Source: a virus
IMG/VR virus record: IMGVR_UViG_3300044712_001740
Location: 1-25,522 of that record
Reading direction: 5' to 3' (one strand)
Length of the DNA stretch: 25,522 nucleotides
The position numbers were made by a program, and so were the translations under genes. The notes below the pieces were generated by a model, which had not been told where the DNA came from, searched no databases, and saw only the letters and a list, made by a program, of their open reading frames with translations. Shown piece after piece: positions 8,139-15,351 of this stretch; positions within the stretch are counted from its first letter, which is position 1; every line of letters begins with the position of its first letter.

Positions 8139-8359
8139 TCTTCAACGACTCCTCGATTCAGAAGACAATCGTCAGTGCTGGGCGGCGCAACGTGGAGGTA
8201 GCGACCAATTGGTCGTTGATTGTTTTAGGACTGCCGCATCATTATGCGCGCTAGGAAGATGAGGAACCCCGCGCGCAGGGTCCCTCCGCGAACTATATGC
8301 CGATTCTAAAAGTAGCCAAGGGGAACAACGCCAATTGAACTAGCGTTCTATCTGTGGAT
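8139..8359 (-). other. Long untranslated leader/intergenic stretch
   Basis: About 220 bases separate the promoter from the first start codon, and I see no gene in them. The stretch contains a GC-rich hairpin-forming segment (GGGACCC...GGGTTCC, around 8254-8275) and a perfect 12-bp palindrome GACCAATTGGTC at 8203-8214. No tRNA or known riboswitch fold was recognised. It lies next to the recombinase gene, so it is also a candidate place for an attachment site, but no duplicated core is visible in the window. Confidence 0.3.
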
Positions 8360-8389
8360 AATATACAACAAACTGGGGATAATTGTCAA
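8360..8389 (-). promoter_or_regulatory. Sigma-70-type promoter
   Basis: On the minus strand, a perfect -35 TTGACA (8389-8384) is followed by an 18-bp spacer and -10 TATATT (8365-8360). It lies just beyond the recombinase stop codon and reads toward the 67-residue gene. Confidence 0.6.
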
Positions 8390-8399
8390 TGAGAATCTT

Positions 8400-9356
8400 T
8401 TAACCAGATTTCTCGAATGTCTTGCGATGCGCCGCTCGCATCTTCGCCAAACTTACCTTGGCGTAAATTCTAGTTGTCGCTGGAGATGAGTGTCCTAGCA
8501 TGTCTTGGACTATTGCCAGGTTATCCGTTGACTCTAGCACTTTGGTTGCAAACCAATGCCGCAACCAATGGGGAGTGACTGCCACATCTAATTTGGCAAT
8601 TTCGCACAACGATTTCAAAACATCACGGACCGTATCCGTCGTGATGGGCAATGCAATCAATCGCCTGGATGTCATCGCATTATGCCTCGAAAAAACGGGC
8701 GTCGTCTCAGTGTTCAGTGTGCCGCGTGCGTTCCAGTAATCGATCAGCGCCGACCATGCCTCGCCATTGAAAAACACATTCCGTTGTTTGTCGCCTTTTC
8801 CAGTCACTCGCGCCGAATGGTTAGTCCGATCCACATCGCCGATTCGTAACCCTACAAGCTCGCCAACGCGCATTCCCGACGACCGCAATGATTCGATCAA
8901 TGCGATATTGCGTAATCGCTCTAATTCGTTCCGTCTGTTGGTGTCGGTGTTCTTGCTGGGTGTTACTTCGACAGATCGCGCCGCATGGCACAGAGCATCA
9001 ATCATCTCATCGTCAGGCAAGCGGGGCAGGTGCTCGGTACGCTTGGCGGCGGATTTCAAAAACTCTCGCAATTGTTCCATCTCAGCCGTATCAAAGTTCA
9101 GAATACGTTTTCCAACACACCAACGATAGAACAATCCGACGGCAATGAGATAATTCGCTTTGGTGTCATGTTTGACCCGATCATTTAGCCAGCTTGCGAA
9201 CGCAGTCACCACATCAATCGTCACCGCGGAGTGACTGTCCTTTAGATATTCGCCAAATTTCCTTAACCCAGTTCGATACGCCAACTTTGTGTTGGGAGAA
9301 TGCTGGGATTCGATATACTGTAGAAACTCATCAAGATTAGAGTCCAAGATATTCAT
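8400..9356 (-). CDS. Tyrosine recombinase / integrase (XerC/D-like)
   Basis: This complete 318-residue recombinase cuts and joins DNA through a 3'-phosphotyrosine intermediate. Residues ~5-90 fit the SAM-like core-binding domain. The catalytic domain (about 110-310) shows all expected residues: Arg163 in SSGMRVGEL, the Lys loop GKGDKQR (186-192), His263-xx-Arg266 in TPHWLRH, His289 in LGHSS and nucleophile Tyr298 in TRIYAKV. Length and motifs are closest to XerC/D-type integrases, which act in phage or element integration and dimer resolution. The start is ATG 9356; its SD is weak. A perfect 13-bp inverted repeat lies just upstream and may control it or be its binding site. Confidence 0.95.
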   Translation of the reverse strand: MNILDSNLDEFLQYIESQHSPNTKLAYRTGLRKFGEYLKDSHSAVTIDVVTAFASWLNDRVKHDTKANYLIAVGLFYRWCVGKRILNFDTAEMEQLREFLKSAAKRTEHLPRLPDDEMIDALCHAARSVEVTPSKNTDTNRRNELERLRNIALIESLRSSGMRVGELVGLRIGDVDRTNHSARVTGKGDKQRNVFFNGEAWSALIDYWNARGTLNTETTPVFSRHNAMTSRRLIALPITTDTVRDVLKSLCEIAKLDVAVTPHWLRHWFATKVLESTDNLAIVQDMLGHSSPATTRIYAKVSLAKMRAAHRKTFEKSG

Positions 9357-9380
9357 AGGGCAGTGGCTTTCGCTTTTGCG

Positions 9381-9422
9381 TTATACTACTCCCGATAACG
9401 CAGATTATAGGGAGTAGTATAA
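9381..9422. repeat. 13-bp inverted repeat upstream of the recombinase
   Basis: TTATACTACTCCC (9381-9393) and GGGAGTAGTATAA (9410-9422) are perfect inverted copies separated by 16 bases. The spacer holds TATAAT (minus strand, 9408-9403). A second overlapping dyad, GCGTTAT/ATAACGC, shares the left arm. The site may be an operator over the integrase promoter or a recombinase binding site. Confidence 0.7.
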
Positions 9423-9467
9423 TAAGCTAAATCAACTCGACGTAAAGTAATTCAATCGTAATTTGCT

Positions 9468-10001
9468 TCATATCGCAATCCCTGTGTTGTTGCAAATCAA
9501 GCACGATCCTTTATCGTACTTTTTCCCTTCCAAGCACGATCCTTTATCGTACTTTTTCCCTTCGCACCTGGGACACAATGTTGCATTCCATTCCCACAAA
9601 CCTTGCGCGCCTTTCGCCTGGATTGGATTTTTCAATGGGCGAATGTTTTCAAGCATCCAACCAAAACGATTTTCTGAAAAATCACCGAATGCCGATTCAC
9701 GCAATGACACTGATGGAATTTTATTTGTCGGGATGCAAACTACAAGCGTTGCGATAGCGACAACACAACCTCTCGGAAGAGAGTTGTACACATAATAGCC
9801 CGCTTTATCCAACACACTCTTGAAAGGTTCTTCATCGCGAGTCATTCGCATAATCCTCAATATTTCTTTTTGCGGAATATTCTTCGCGGCGTGAATCGCA
9901 ATGTCTCCGTGATAGGTTGTCGACCACGACCGCGTCTCAATTCGTTTTGCACCAATGGCGATCAGAGTCGCCCAAGGTTGCCAAAGTGTGATCGCTTTCA
10001 T
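9468..10001 (-). CDS. ASCH-domain protein with C-terminal Cys cluster
   Basis: The 177-residue product begins with the characteristic ASCH/EVE-superfamily opening: ITLWQPWATLIAIGAKRIET (4-23), then HGDIAIHAAK (31-40) and LPRGCVVAIATL (75-86). These are PUA-like folds thought to bind RNA or modified bases. The C-terminus has CPRC and CLIC pairs resembling a zinc ribbon. An 11-residue unit (EGKKYDKGSCL) is duplicated between them by a 33-bp tandem repeat, adding a further cysteine. The start is ATG 10001 with SD AAGG, and it overlaps the upstream stop as ATGA. The cellular role is unknown; RNA binding is a family-level inference. Confidence 0.82.
   Translation of the reverse strand: MKAITLWQPWATLIAIGAKRIETRSWSTTYHGDIAIHAAKNIPQKEILRIMRMTRDEEPFKSVLDKAGYYVYNSLPRGCVVAIATLVVCIPTNKIPSVSLRESAFGDFSENRFGWMLENIRPLKNPIQAKGAQGLWEWNATLCPRCEGKKYDKGSCLEGKKYDKGSCLICNNTGIAI
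9499..9564. repeat. 33-bp tandem duplication inside the ASCH gene
   Basis: Two adjacent 33-base units (9499-9531 and 9532-9564) are identical except at the last base. The length keeps the reading frame and duplicates 11 residues of the Cys-containing C-terminus. Confidence 0.95.
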
Positions 10002-10327
10002 TTTGCCTTCTTGAATTTATTCGCTTCGGGACAATCCGCGAAATGACTAATGGCATCGGCGGTGATTGGCATGCGCTTGTTTGTTTTCGGATTCACCACC
10101 CACCAAATTTCTTTGCCGCACGCTTTGCACAAATCCGCTGTCCCAACAATGGCGAGAAACTTGCGAATGTTGGTTTGCAACTGCCCTGTTTGTTCGGCGA
10201 TGCCGCCGATCGCGCCGAACGCGATCACCACACCATCGGGAGCCATTATCTTTTCCAAGTAATCATCTACGCGTTTTTCAAGCTGTTTCAAATCCACGGT
10301 CACTTTACAAGCTATTTGGTTTTCCAT
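9998..10327 (-). CDS. Small Cys-containing protein
   Basis: The 109-residue product is unrecognised. It has a helical N-terminus (LKQLEKRVDDYLEKIM), a Gly/Ala-rich middle and a C-terminal metal-binding-like pattern: CKACGKEIWW (about 67-76), a Lys/Arg-rich turn, then HFADCPE (about 95-101). This resembles the short phage-type zinc-binding module that recognises or decorates other proteins. The start is ATG 10327 with SD AGGAGA; the stop is coupled by ATGA to the ASCH gene. Confidence 0.72.
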   Translation of the reverse strand: MENQIACKVTVDLKQLEKRVDDYLEKIMAPDGVVIAFGAIGGIAEQTGQLQTNIRKFLAIVGTADLCKACGKEIWWVVNPKTNKRMPITADAISHFADCPEANKFKKAK

Positions 10328-10336
10328 AGAAATCTC

Positions 10337-10618
10337 CTATCTAACCACAAAATGTTGATCGCTTCGTTCGCACACATTCCCAGATTGTACGCCCGTCTCG
10401 ACCAAGGCGTTCCAACTCGCATCGCTCATTTGCGTTCCCATCATCAGCGAGAGTGTACGCCGTCGAATGATAATTTGGGGACCTGTGATGATTAGCTTGT
10501 CGCTCTCGACAATAAACCACGAACCTTGCGATTCGGCGCTGAGCGTAATTGCTGCACCTAGCGCACTGAGGATAGATCGAGAGTGCGCATTACTGGCTTT
10601 GATAGTCAGTTGAGCCAT
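10337..10618 (-). CDS. Small hypothetical protein coupled to the HerA-type ATPase
   Basis: This is a 93-residue protein of unknown family. Its ATG (10618) shares one base with the ATPase stop (TAATG), and GGGGG lies upstream as a possible SD. It is predicted mostly beta in the middle (GSWFIVESDKLIITGPQIIIRRR). No membrane helix or catalytic motif is seen. Coupling suggests it works with the ATPase. Confidence 0.7.
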   Translation of the reverse strand: MAQLTIKASNAHSRSILSALGAAITLSAESQGSWFIVESDKLIITGPQIIIRRRTLSLMMGTQMSDASWNALVETGVQSGNVCERSDQHFVVR

Positions 10619-12384
10619 TAGCGTGTACCCCCTTGGAACAATTCGTCACTGGCACGTGCACGTCCGCTATCACGTGTTACCAACTTGCGCGCCTTCAATT
10701 CTTTCAGGTATGTGTCCACGCTCGTTTTCTTATATCCTGTGGATTCCATAATGCTCTGCAAGTAAATCGATTCAGGATACACAGAAAGCACAGCTTGAAA
10801 AATCTTTTTCTCTCCACCATTCAACTCGCGCAACCAATATTCTTGTAACGCAATTCCAGTCGGCAATGGCTCAAAACTTTCTGGCAACGCCGCGGTTCCG
10901 GCATCAGTAATTCTGAAAACCCCATCACACTTTGTAATTAATCCGCGCGAAACAAGTGTCTTGGTGTACGTCTCGCGGCTGGTCTTGCGATAGTTCGTTA
11001 AAACGGCGAGTTGCTCCATCGTCACCCCATCGGGATATTGCGCCGCTGCGATCAATACTTTGGTTTCACCTGGCTTGAGATGGGTATCGTCAGCGGCATC
11101 ACGCCTGATACCATGTCCCGCAAGCAACTCAGCGCCAGTTGCGACCACTAATTTTCTTGGTTGCGGTTGGGGTGATTGGCGCATCGGTTGTTTCGCCATC
11201 ATGATCAACGCGTTAAGATGATCCAACGTATCTTGACGAATAGGGACCGCGTTCACAATAGTCGCTCGTGCATCATCGAGTTTTTCAATAATAGATTTCC
11301 ATTCATCCAATTGCTTGGCATCTAATTGAGCAATCTTTTCAAGCACCCCGATGTCTTCGGTAAGAATTACCGGCACTTCAACGCGCTCGGTTTTTATTTC
11401 GACTTGCGTCTGCACTTGAACGGGACGTCGTTGTGCTTCCATCTTTAATCGCGCATTTTCTTTTCGCAGTTCGGCGAGTTCGTTCTCCTCGTGTTGCACC
11501 TCAGCAGGCAAGTCTTGGAATTGCGTGAGCGCATTGCGAATCGCACTCGTTGGCGCTGGGATGACAAGCTCGTTACGCTGTCCTGCCCCCAAGTGAGTCG
11601 TCTCGCCTTGATCGGCGTGGAACTGCGCCACACCCTTGACGTTCAGCGCCGGTCCCAAGCCGTACCAATCACCCGGAGTCAAATTCCGCAAAGACATCTT
11701 GTTTTCTTTGTTGAATCCAAGGTTATCAGCGGCTCGATCCATATCCACGTCGAGCACAGTTTGCCCAGTCAATTGATTCTTGAGCGTGCTGATCGCATCC
11801 TTATTGACCTTGGTAATACGATTGGTCGCGGCGATTAAGCAAAATCCGCGTTTGCGGCCCAACGAGCCTAGTTTCTTGAACGCGTTGAGTGATTGCATCA
11901 ATGGATCGTCGGACTTGCGACCGCCCGCCGATTGCGGTGCCAGCTCTTGATATTCGTCGGCGAACACAAAAACCGAATGCCACAGCTTGCGCGGAGCGTT
12001 CACCATCGCCATCACGAAATCGGCGGCATACAAATTTCGATTCGCTTCCTCTAATTCGGATAGATCGATGACGGCGCTCACTTTGGTTTCGAGTAGACGC
12101 AGCGCTAGGCGCTTGGCGGTCCGCACGTCGGCAGGAATATCCGCCCCATCCATATTCCCGACGATGAGCAAATCTACTTTTTCACGGAGCGTGCTGTACT
12201 CGCCTTCCCAGTCAAAGATAATGATCTGAGTGTGTTTGGCGGCGCGCTCGGCAATCGTCCGCATCAATGACGACTTGCCACCGCCGCTCGTCGCATTTAT
12301 GAACATGCGCGTTTCGGAAAGCACACCCAAGTCCAGTTGGATTGATTTACCATCAAGCGTCGAACCGATTTTGATTTTGCTCAT
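10618..12384 (-). CDS. HerA/FtsK-superfamily ATPase with C-terminal winged helices
   Basis: The 588-residue product is a soluble P-loop motor ATPase of the HerA-FtsK type. Walker A is ATSGGGKSS (31-39). IIFDWEGEY (54-62) follows, as in HerA proteins. Walker B is VFVFADE ending at Asp143-Glu144. IAATNR near 185 is the expected sensor strand. Residues ~290-330 are a Glu/Lys-rich coiled coil. The last ~150 residues contain two winged-helix-like units (VTMEQLAVLTNYRKTSRETY and IYLQSIMESTGYKKTSVDTY). HerA ATPases form hexamers that move DNA or power partner nucleases. No membrane segment is present, unlike the second ATPase at 22809-24830. It has SD AGGAGA and follows the E1-like gene and one small gene. 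Confidence 0.88.
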   Translation of the reverse strand: MSKIKIGSTLDGKSIQLDLGVLSETRMFINATSGGGKSSLMRTIAERAAKHTQIIIFDWEGEYSTLREKVDLLIVGNMDGADIPADVRTAKRLALRLLETKVSAVIDLSELEEANRNLYAADFVMAMVNAPRKLWHSVFVFADEYQELAPQSAGGRKSDDPLMQSLNAFKKLGSLGRKRGFCLIAATNRITKVNKDAISTLKNQLTGQTVLDVDMDRAADNLGFNKENKMSLRNLTPGDWYGLGPALNVKGVAQFHADQGETTHLGAGQRNELVIPAPTSAIRNALTQFQDLPAEVQHEENELAELRKENARLKMEAQRRPVQVQTQVEIKTERVEVPVILTEDIGVLEKIAQLDAKQLDEWKSIIEKLDDARATIVNAVPIRQDTLDHLNALIMMAKQPMRQSPQPQPRKLVVATGAELLAGHGIRRDAADDTHLKPGETKVLIAAAQYPDGVTMEQLAVLTNYRKTSRETYTKTLVSRGLITKCDGVFRITDAGTAALPESFEPLPTGIALQEYWLRELNGGEKKIFQAVLSVYPESIYLQSIMESTGYKKTSVDTYLKELKARKLVTRDSGRARASDELFQGGTR

Positions 12385-12393
12385 TAGAATCTC

Positions 12394-12735
12394 CTAGAAC
12401 AATTGTCCTTGCTTCGATACAATCTCATCTTCGTGTGTCTCGTTCGGGTCCCACACAAGGCGTATGCCCCGCCAACTATTCCCAAAATCAATTTTTTGAA
12501 TCTGAATACTACGCCGAGTCGCCCTAAACGCCATCCGTACGGTTTCTAGTTCTCCTACTCCTATCTCGCGGTATCGGCATTCCACATCCAAGGTCAGTTT
12601 ACCTGCGAACATATAGCATCGCAAACGTAACCCATTTCTATGCACTCGTTCGAACTTTGAGAAATCATCTTGAAACGAATTTGCTTGCGCATAATCCAAC
12701 ATCGCTTTTGAAATCATGACCAATGTTTCTTCCAT
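12394..12735 (-). CDS. Small hypothetical protein after the E1-like gene
   Basis: This 113-residue protein of unknown family has an ATG at 12735 that shares a base with the ThiF stop (TAATG). The sequence is beta-rich in the middle (RLRCYMFAGKLTLDVECRY) and ends in a charged tail. It sits between the E1-like protein and the HerA-type ATPase, so it may link the conjugation cassette to the motor; this is positional inference only. Confidence 0.7.
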   Translation of the reverse strand: MEETLVMISKAMLDYAQANSFQDDFSKFERVHRNGLRLRCYMFAGKLTLDVECRYREIGVGELETVRMAFRATRRSIQIQKIDFGNSWRGIRLVWDPNETHEDEIVSKQGQLF

Positions 12736-13592
12736 TACTTCTTTCCCTTCACGACCAATTGGTCATCTTTCAACATGGTCGCTTCGCTCAACGTCGGCAC
12801 GTCGATAATGTACGCTTTGGTGCCTCCCCAGTTCAAATCAAAATTCAATGCAAACCATTTAGGATTCCGCTCGACGAGGAACGTATAGAGCAATTGCAGA
12901 GCATACGCCGCGACCACGCGATTCACCATCAGCGATTGCTCGCCGGCGGCAGTCGCTTCGGCGCACGACCGCGGAGCGCGTGCTCGCTTTTGGCTCGGTG
13001 TCTTGATCAAGTCAGGATACATCAGCGTTGGCGCTGGCAATCGATCAATCATTCCAAGTGCGATTGTTCTCATCATGTGATTTGCGTCTGTGATATTTCC
13101 AACAGAGACTTGTCCGCTATGGTTCTCGTTTCCGCAATCGAGCCACCACAGTTTTCCACTTGCTTTCGTAACCGCACGGTGGATGATCTGGCGCGCCGCT
13201 GGATTGTCCACTGCCCCAATAACCATGTTCAATGTGTCTTTTGCAGGATCGCCGATAAATGTGTCGAGCGCATCGATGGCGCGCGCACTAGCGCCGAACT
13301 TGCACCCATAAGCCGCGTTGAGGCGTTCCGCAATGACTTGCGCTTTAGGCTTACCCAGGTCTGCGATAGAAAACAGTTGACGACCGACATTCTTTGGCTC
13401 GACGATATCTTTATCGATGATGGTAGCGTTGAGCGCAACGCCACCATCTGAGAGCGTTTGCTGTAATGCAACCAGCCCGGACGCGAGGTGCGAGCCCGTG
13501 CCCCCTGCTCCGACGAGCACAATCGAAACGTGTTTGAAATCAGGAATATGCAATTTAATGAGTGGCGCATTACTCAGGGAAAGAGTCTTCAT
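12735..13592 (-). CDS. ThiF-family E1-like adenylyltransferase (PRTRC ThiF type)
   Basis: The product (285 residues) is a Rossmann-type adenylyltransferase that, by family, activates the C-terminus of a ubiquitin-like protein with ATP. The nucleotide loop is GAGGTG at 28-33. Asp60/Asp62 (IIDKDIVEPKN) and Arg71 (NVGRQLF) match the ATP/Mg-binding positions. AVDNPAARQ (127-135) is the usual crossover region. A candidate thioester cysteine is Cys210 in PRSCAEA, followed by helices of the kind seen in PRTRC ThiF proteins. The start is ATG 13592 with SD GGGAG, overlapping the JAB gene by 23 bases. With E2-, JAB- and ubiquitin-like neighbours, a conjugation role is more likely than thiamine or molybdopterin synthesis. 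Confidence 0.9.
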   Translation of the reverse strand: MKTLSLSNAPLIKLHIPDFKHVSIVLVGAGGTGSHLASGLVALQQTLSDGGVALNATIIDKDIVEPKNVGRQLFSIADLGKPKAQVIAERLNAAYGCKFGASARAIDALDTFIGDPAKDTLNMVIGAVDNPAARQIIHRAVTKASGKLWWLDCGNENHSGQVSVGNITDANHMMRTIALGMIDRLPAPTLMYPDLIKTPSQKRARAPRSCAEATAAGEQSLMVNRVVAAYALQLLYTFLVERNPKWFALNFDLNWGGTKAYIIDVPTLSEATMLKDDQLVVKGKK

Positions 13593-14250
13593 GTGTTTTC
13601 TCCCATTCGCTTGACAGTACGTATTCTACTTCCGGGTCAACTTGGTCGAATAATAAACTGGCATTTACATCAAAAATATCCGTCATCGGCACATTCCAGT
13701 GATGACCATAAACACCCACGCGACACGCAATTTGAGGGAGTTTGCAAACCGAAGAGCTATCATCAATAGCGCCAATCACCACGTAGAATCGGAAACCTTG
13801 CTCGTCTGCGTCGTCAGTCGTCGAGAAGAATGCGCCAAGGGTACCGTGCGAATGCAAATCGATAATGACGTTATGATTTGCGTCTTCATATTTGAGACTA
13901 GCAATATCTCCAACTTGCTTTGGCGCGATACATTTCCAACCTAGCAGGTCCAGCATCGCACTATGCTCGTTCCAGTACAATTGATACATCGATTCATTCG
14001 GTAATTTTTTGCGAGCGTCTTTCAAAATCGAGCGCAACCATGTCGAAGGGACACGCGGCACTTTCAGTTTGGCGTACGGCTCAACGGTTTCTAATCCGTG
14101 ATTGTGCGCATACGCGACCGGGACCATTGCCTCAATACGCGAATCTTCCGCGCGGACGAACAAGCCATTCCCTGCAACAACGTATTGATAAACTAAGTTT
14201 TTTGGCAGAGTCGGCAGAGGCAAACACTCGGCGAGAATCGAATCACGCAT
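13570..14250 (-). CDS. JAB/JAMM metallopeptidase (PRTRC protein A-like)
   Basis: This 226-residue protein carries a complete JAMM zinc motif: His133 and His135 in LHSHG, then ten residues to Asp146 (FSTTDDAD), with a candidate catalytic Glu upstream in ESMYQLYWNE (86-95). JAMM enzymes cleave isopeptide bonds to ubiquitin-like proteins or trim their C-termini. The ~100-residue N-terminal part is longer than in minimal JABs, as in PRTRC protein A. I chose ATG 14250, which overlaps the upstream gene by eight bases; in-frame ATGs at 14286 and below lie inside that gene. It sits directly before the E1-like gene. Confidence 0.88.
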   Translation of the reverse strand: MRDSILAECLPLPTLPKNLVYQYVVAGNGLFVRAEDSRIEAMVPVAYAHNHGLETVEPYAKLKVPRVPSTWLRSILKDARKKLPNESMYQLYWNEHSAMLDLLGWKCIAPKQVGDIASLKYEDANHNVIIDLHSHGTLGAFFSTTDDADEQGFRFYVVIGAIDDSSSVCKLPQIACRVGVYGHHWNVPMTDIFDVNASLLFDQVDPEVEYVLSSEWEKTHEDSFPE

Positions 14251-14557
14251 CGACAGCATCATCATCGTCATCGGCATTGTCTCCACCCAAATCTATTTCG
14301 ATTTTGTTATTTTCTCGGTCAACCGTCAACCCAGGCAATCCCAATTGTTGCTCAATGGGTTTAAGTGTCATTTTGATGGGGGTTGCGTCAAACTGCCAAT
14401 AAGCCAGTTCATTACGCACCTCCAATGACGACTCGTCGAGCGTAATCGACATCGTCAAGCGAATTTCTTTTTTACCAAAATCCGCTTTCGCTCCAACTAC
14501 GGTGCAACGTTCAACGTGTACGGTCTTGCCGTTTTTGATGACATTCTGTTTTTCCAT
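14243..14557 (-). CDS. Small acidic-tailed protein between E2-like and JAB genes
   Basis: The product has 104 residues, with alternating beta strands in the core (KEIRLTMSITL, WQFDATPIKMTLKPIEQQL) and a strongly acidic tail (GGDNADDDDDAVDA). A Gly-Gly at about residues 91-92 precedes the acidic tail. No family is recognised. As I recall, the standard PRTRC order has no gene here, so it may be an added substrate, ubiquitin-like protein or regulator. The start is ATG 14557 with SD AAAGGA; it is placed two bases after the E2-like stop. Confidence 0.75.
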   Translation of the reverse strand: MEKQNVIKNGKTVHVERCTVVGAKADFGKKEIRLTMSITLDESSLEVRNELAYWQFDATPIKMTLKPIEQQLGLPGLTVDRENNKIEIDLGGDNADDDDDAVDA

Positions 14558-14559
14558 CT

Positions 14560-15351
14560 TTAATCCTTTCCAAGTAATTGTTTCACTGTCATAGCTGAGA
14601 CTAGTTCACCTTGCGGGAATTTTGTCTTATTTTTCAACGAGCGTAAGAATTGGAACAAGTTTCCATAGCGGCTAGTTCCCCGACGAGAGCGGTGCACTCG
14701 TGGCTCTGTTGGAACAAACTCTGCATTCTCATCGTCGTCGTCTTCATCTTCTTCATCGTCATTGTCAGTGTCTTTTCTTAGCGACTGAACTTTCCTCTGC
14801 GCCAAATCCGAATTAAATCCACTCTCGAAAAATAATGTTGCGGCTTGACGCAATGTTGTCGCGCTGGCTTTTGGAAACTCCACCGACCCAGCACAAATCA
14901 AACCATCTTCATTCACATTAGGCAGAGGAGCTAGATACAACATATCCGTATCTTGCAATGGACGAGACTTGGCGGCAAAAATGGAATACTGTTTCCCGGT
15001 GCCAATAAATACAAAACCGGGCATAGGCACACGGAACGCCACATTACTCTTTCGCCCGTGCGCAAAGTTCAACGTGCGCACAGACGGCGGGATCCACATT
15101 GCAATACTCACTTGATTGCCGCGCTTTTTCCAAAACAAGGTTTCCGAATCCAACAATCCGGTGCTCGAACCGAATACCTGAAATGACTGTGCGACGTGAT
15201 CGTAGGCAACGGGATACGTTACGGTAGGTTCGCCGCGATCAAATTCCGTCATCCAAATTGATTCATCGGTGAACGTCAATGCCAGGCGAGGCACTGAATC
15301 AAATGCTTTATCCGGCAATGGATCGGGTCTGTTTTTATTTTTCTTTTTCAT
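14560..15351 (-). CDS. E2-like conjugating protein (PRTRC protein B / Prok-E2 family D)
   Basis: This 263-residue protein matches the PRTRC protein B pattern: after a beta-rich N-terminus come YLAPLPNVNEDGLICAG (139-155) with the candidate catalytic Cys153, then FFESGFNSDL (174-183). In the Prok-E2 family this cysteine is proposed to accept the ubiquitin-like protein from E1. An unusual insertion of about 18 Asp/Glu residues lies at ~196-211, followed by a basic stretch and a short C-terminal helix ending LLGKD. The ATG at 15351 has SD GGAGG seven bases upstream, which decides the start over an earlier TTG. It overlaps the upstream gene by 17 bases. Confidence 0.85.
   Translation of the reverse strand: MKKKNKNRPDPLPDKAFDSVPRLALTFTDESIWMTEFDRGEPTVTYPVAYDHVAQSFQVFGSSTGLLDSETLFWKKRGNQVSIAMWIPPSVRTLNFAHGRKSNVAFRVPMPGFVFIGTGKQYSIFAAKSRPLQDTDMLYLAPLPNVNEDGLICAGSVEFPKASATTLRQAATLFFESGFNSDLAQRKVQSLRKDTDNDDEEDEDDDDENAEFVPTEPRVHRSRRGTSRYGNLFQFLRSLKNKTKFPQGELVSAMTVKQLLGKD

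Noticed and set aside
8220-8335. tRNA or other structured RNA in the leader
   Set aside because: No cloverleaf with a T-loop GTTCRA and matching acceptor stem could be built; only a GC-rich hairpin is visible.
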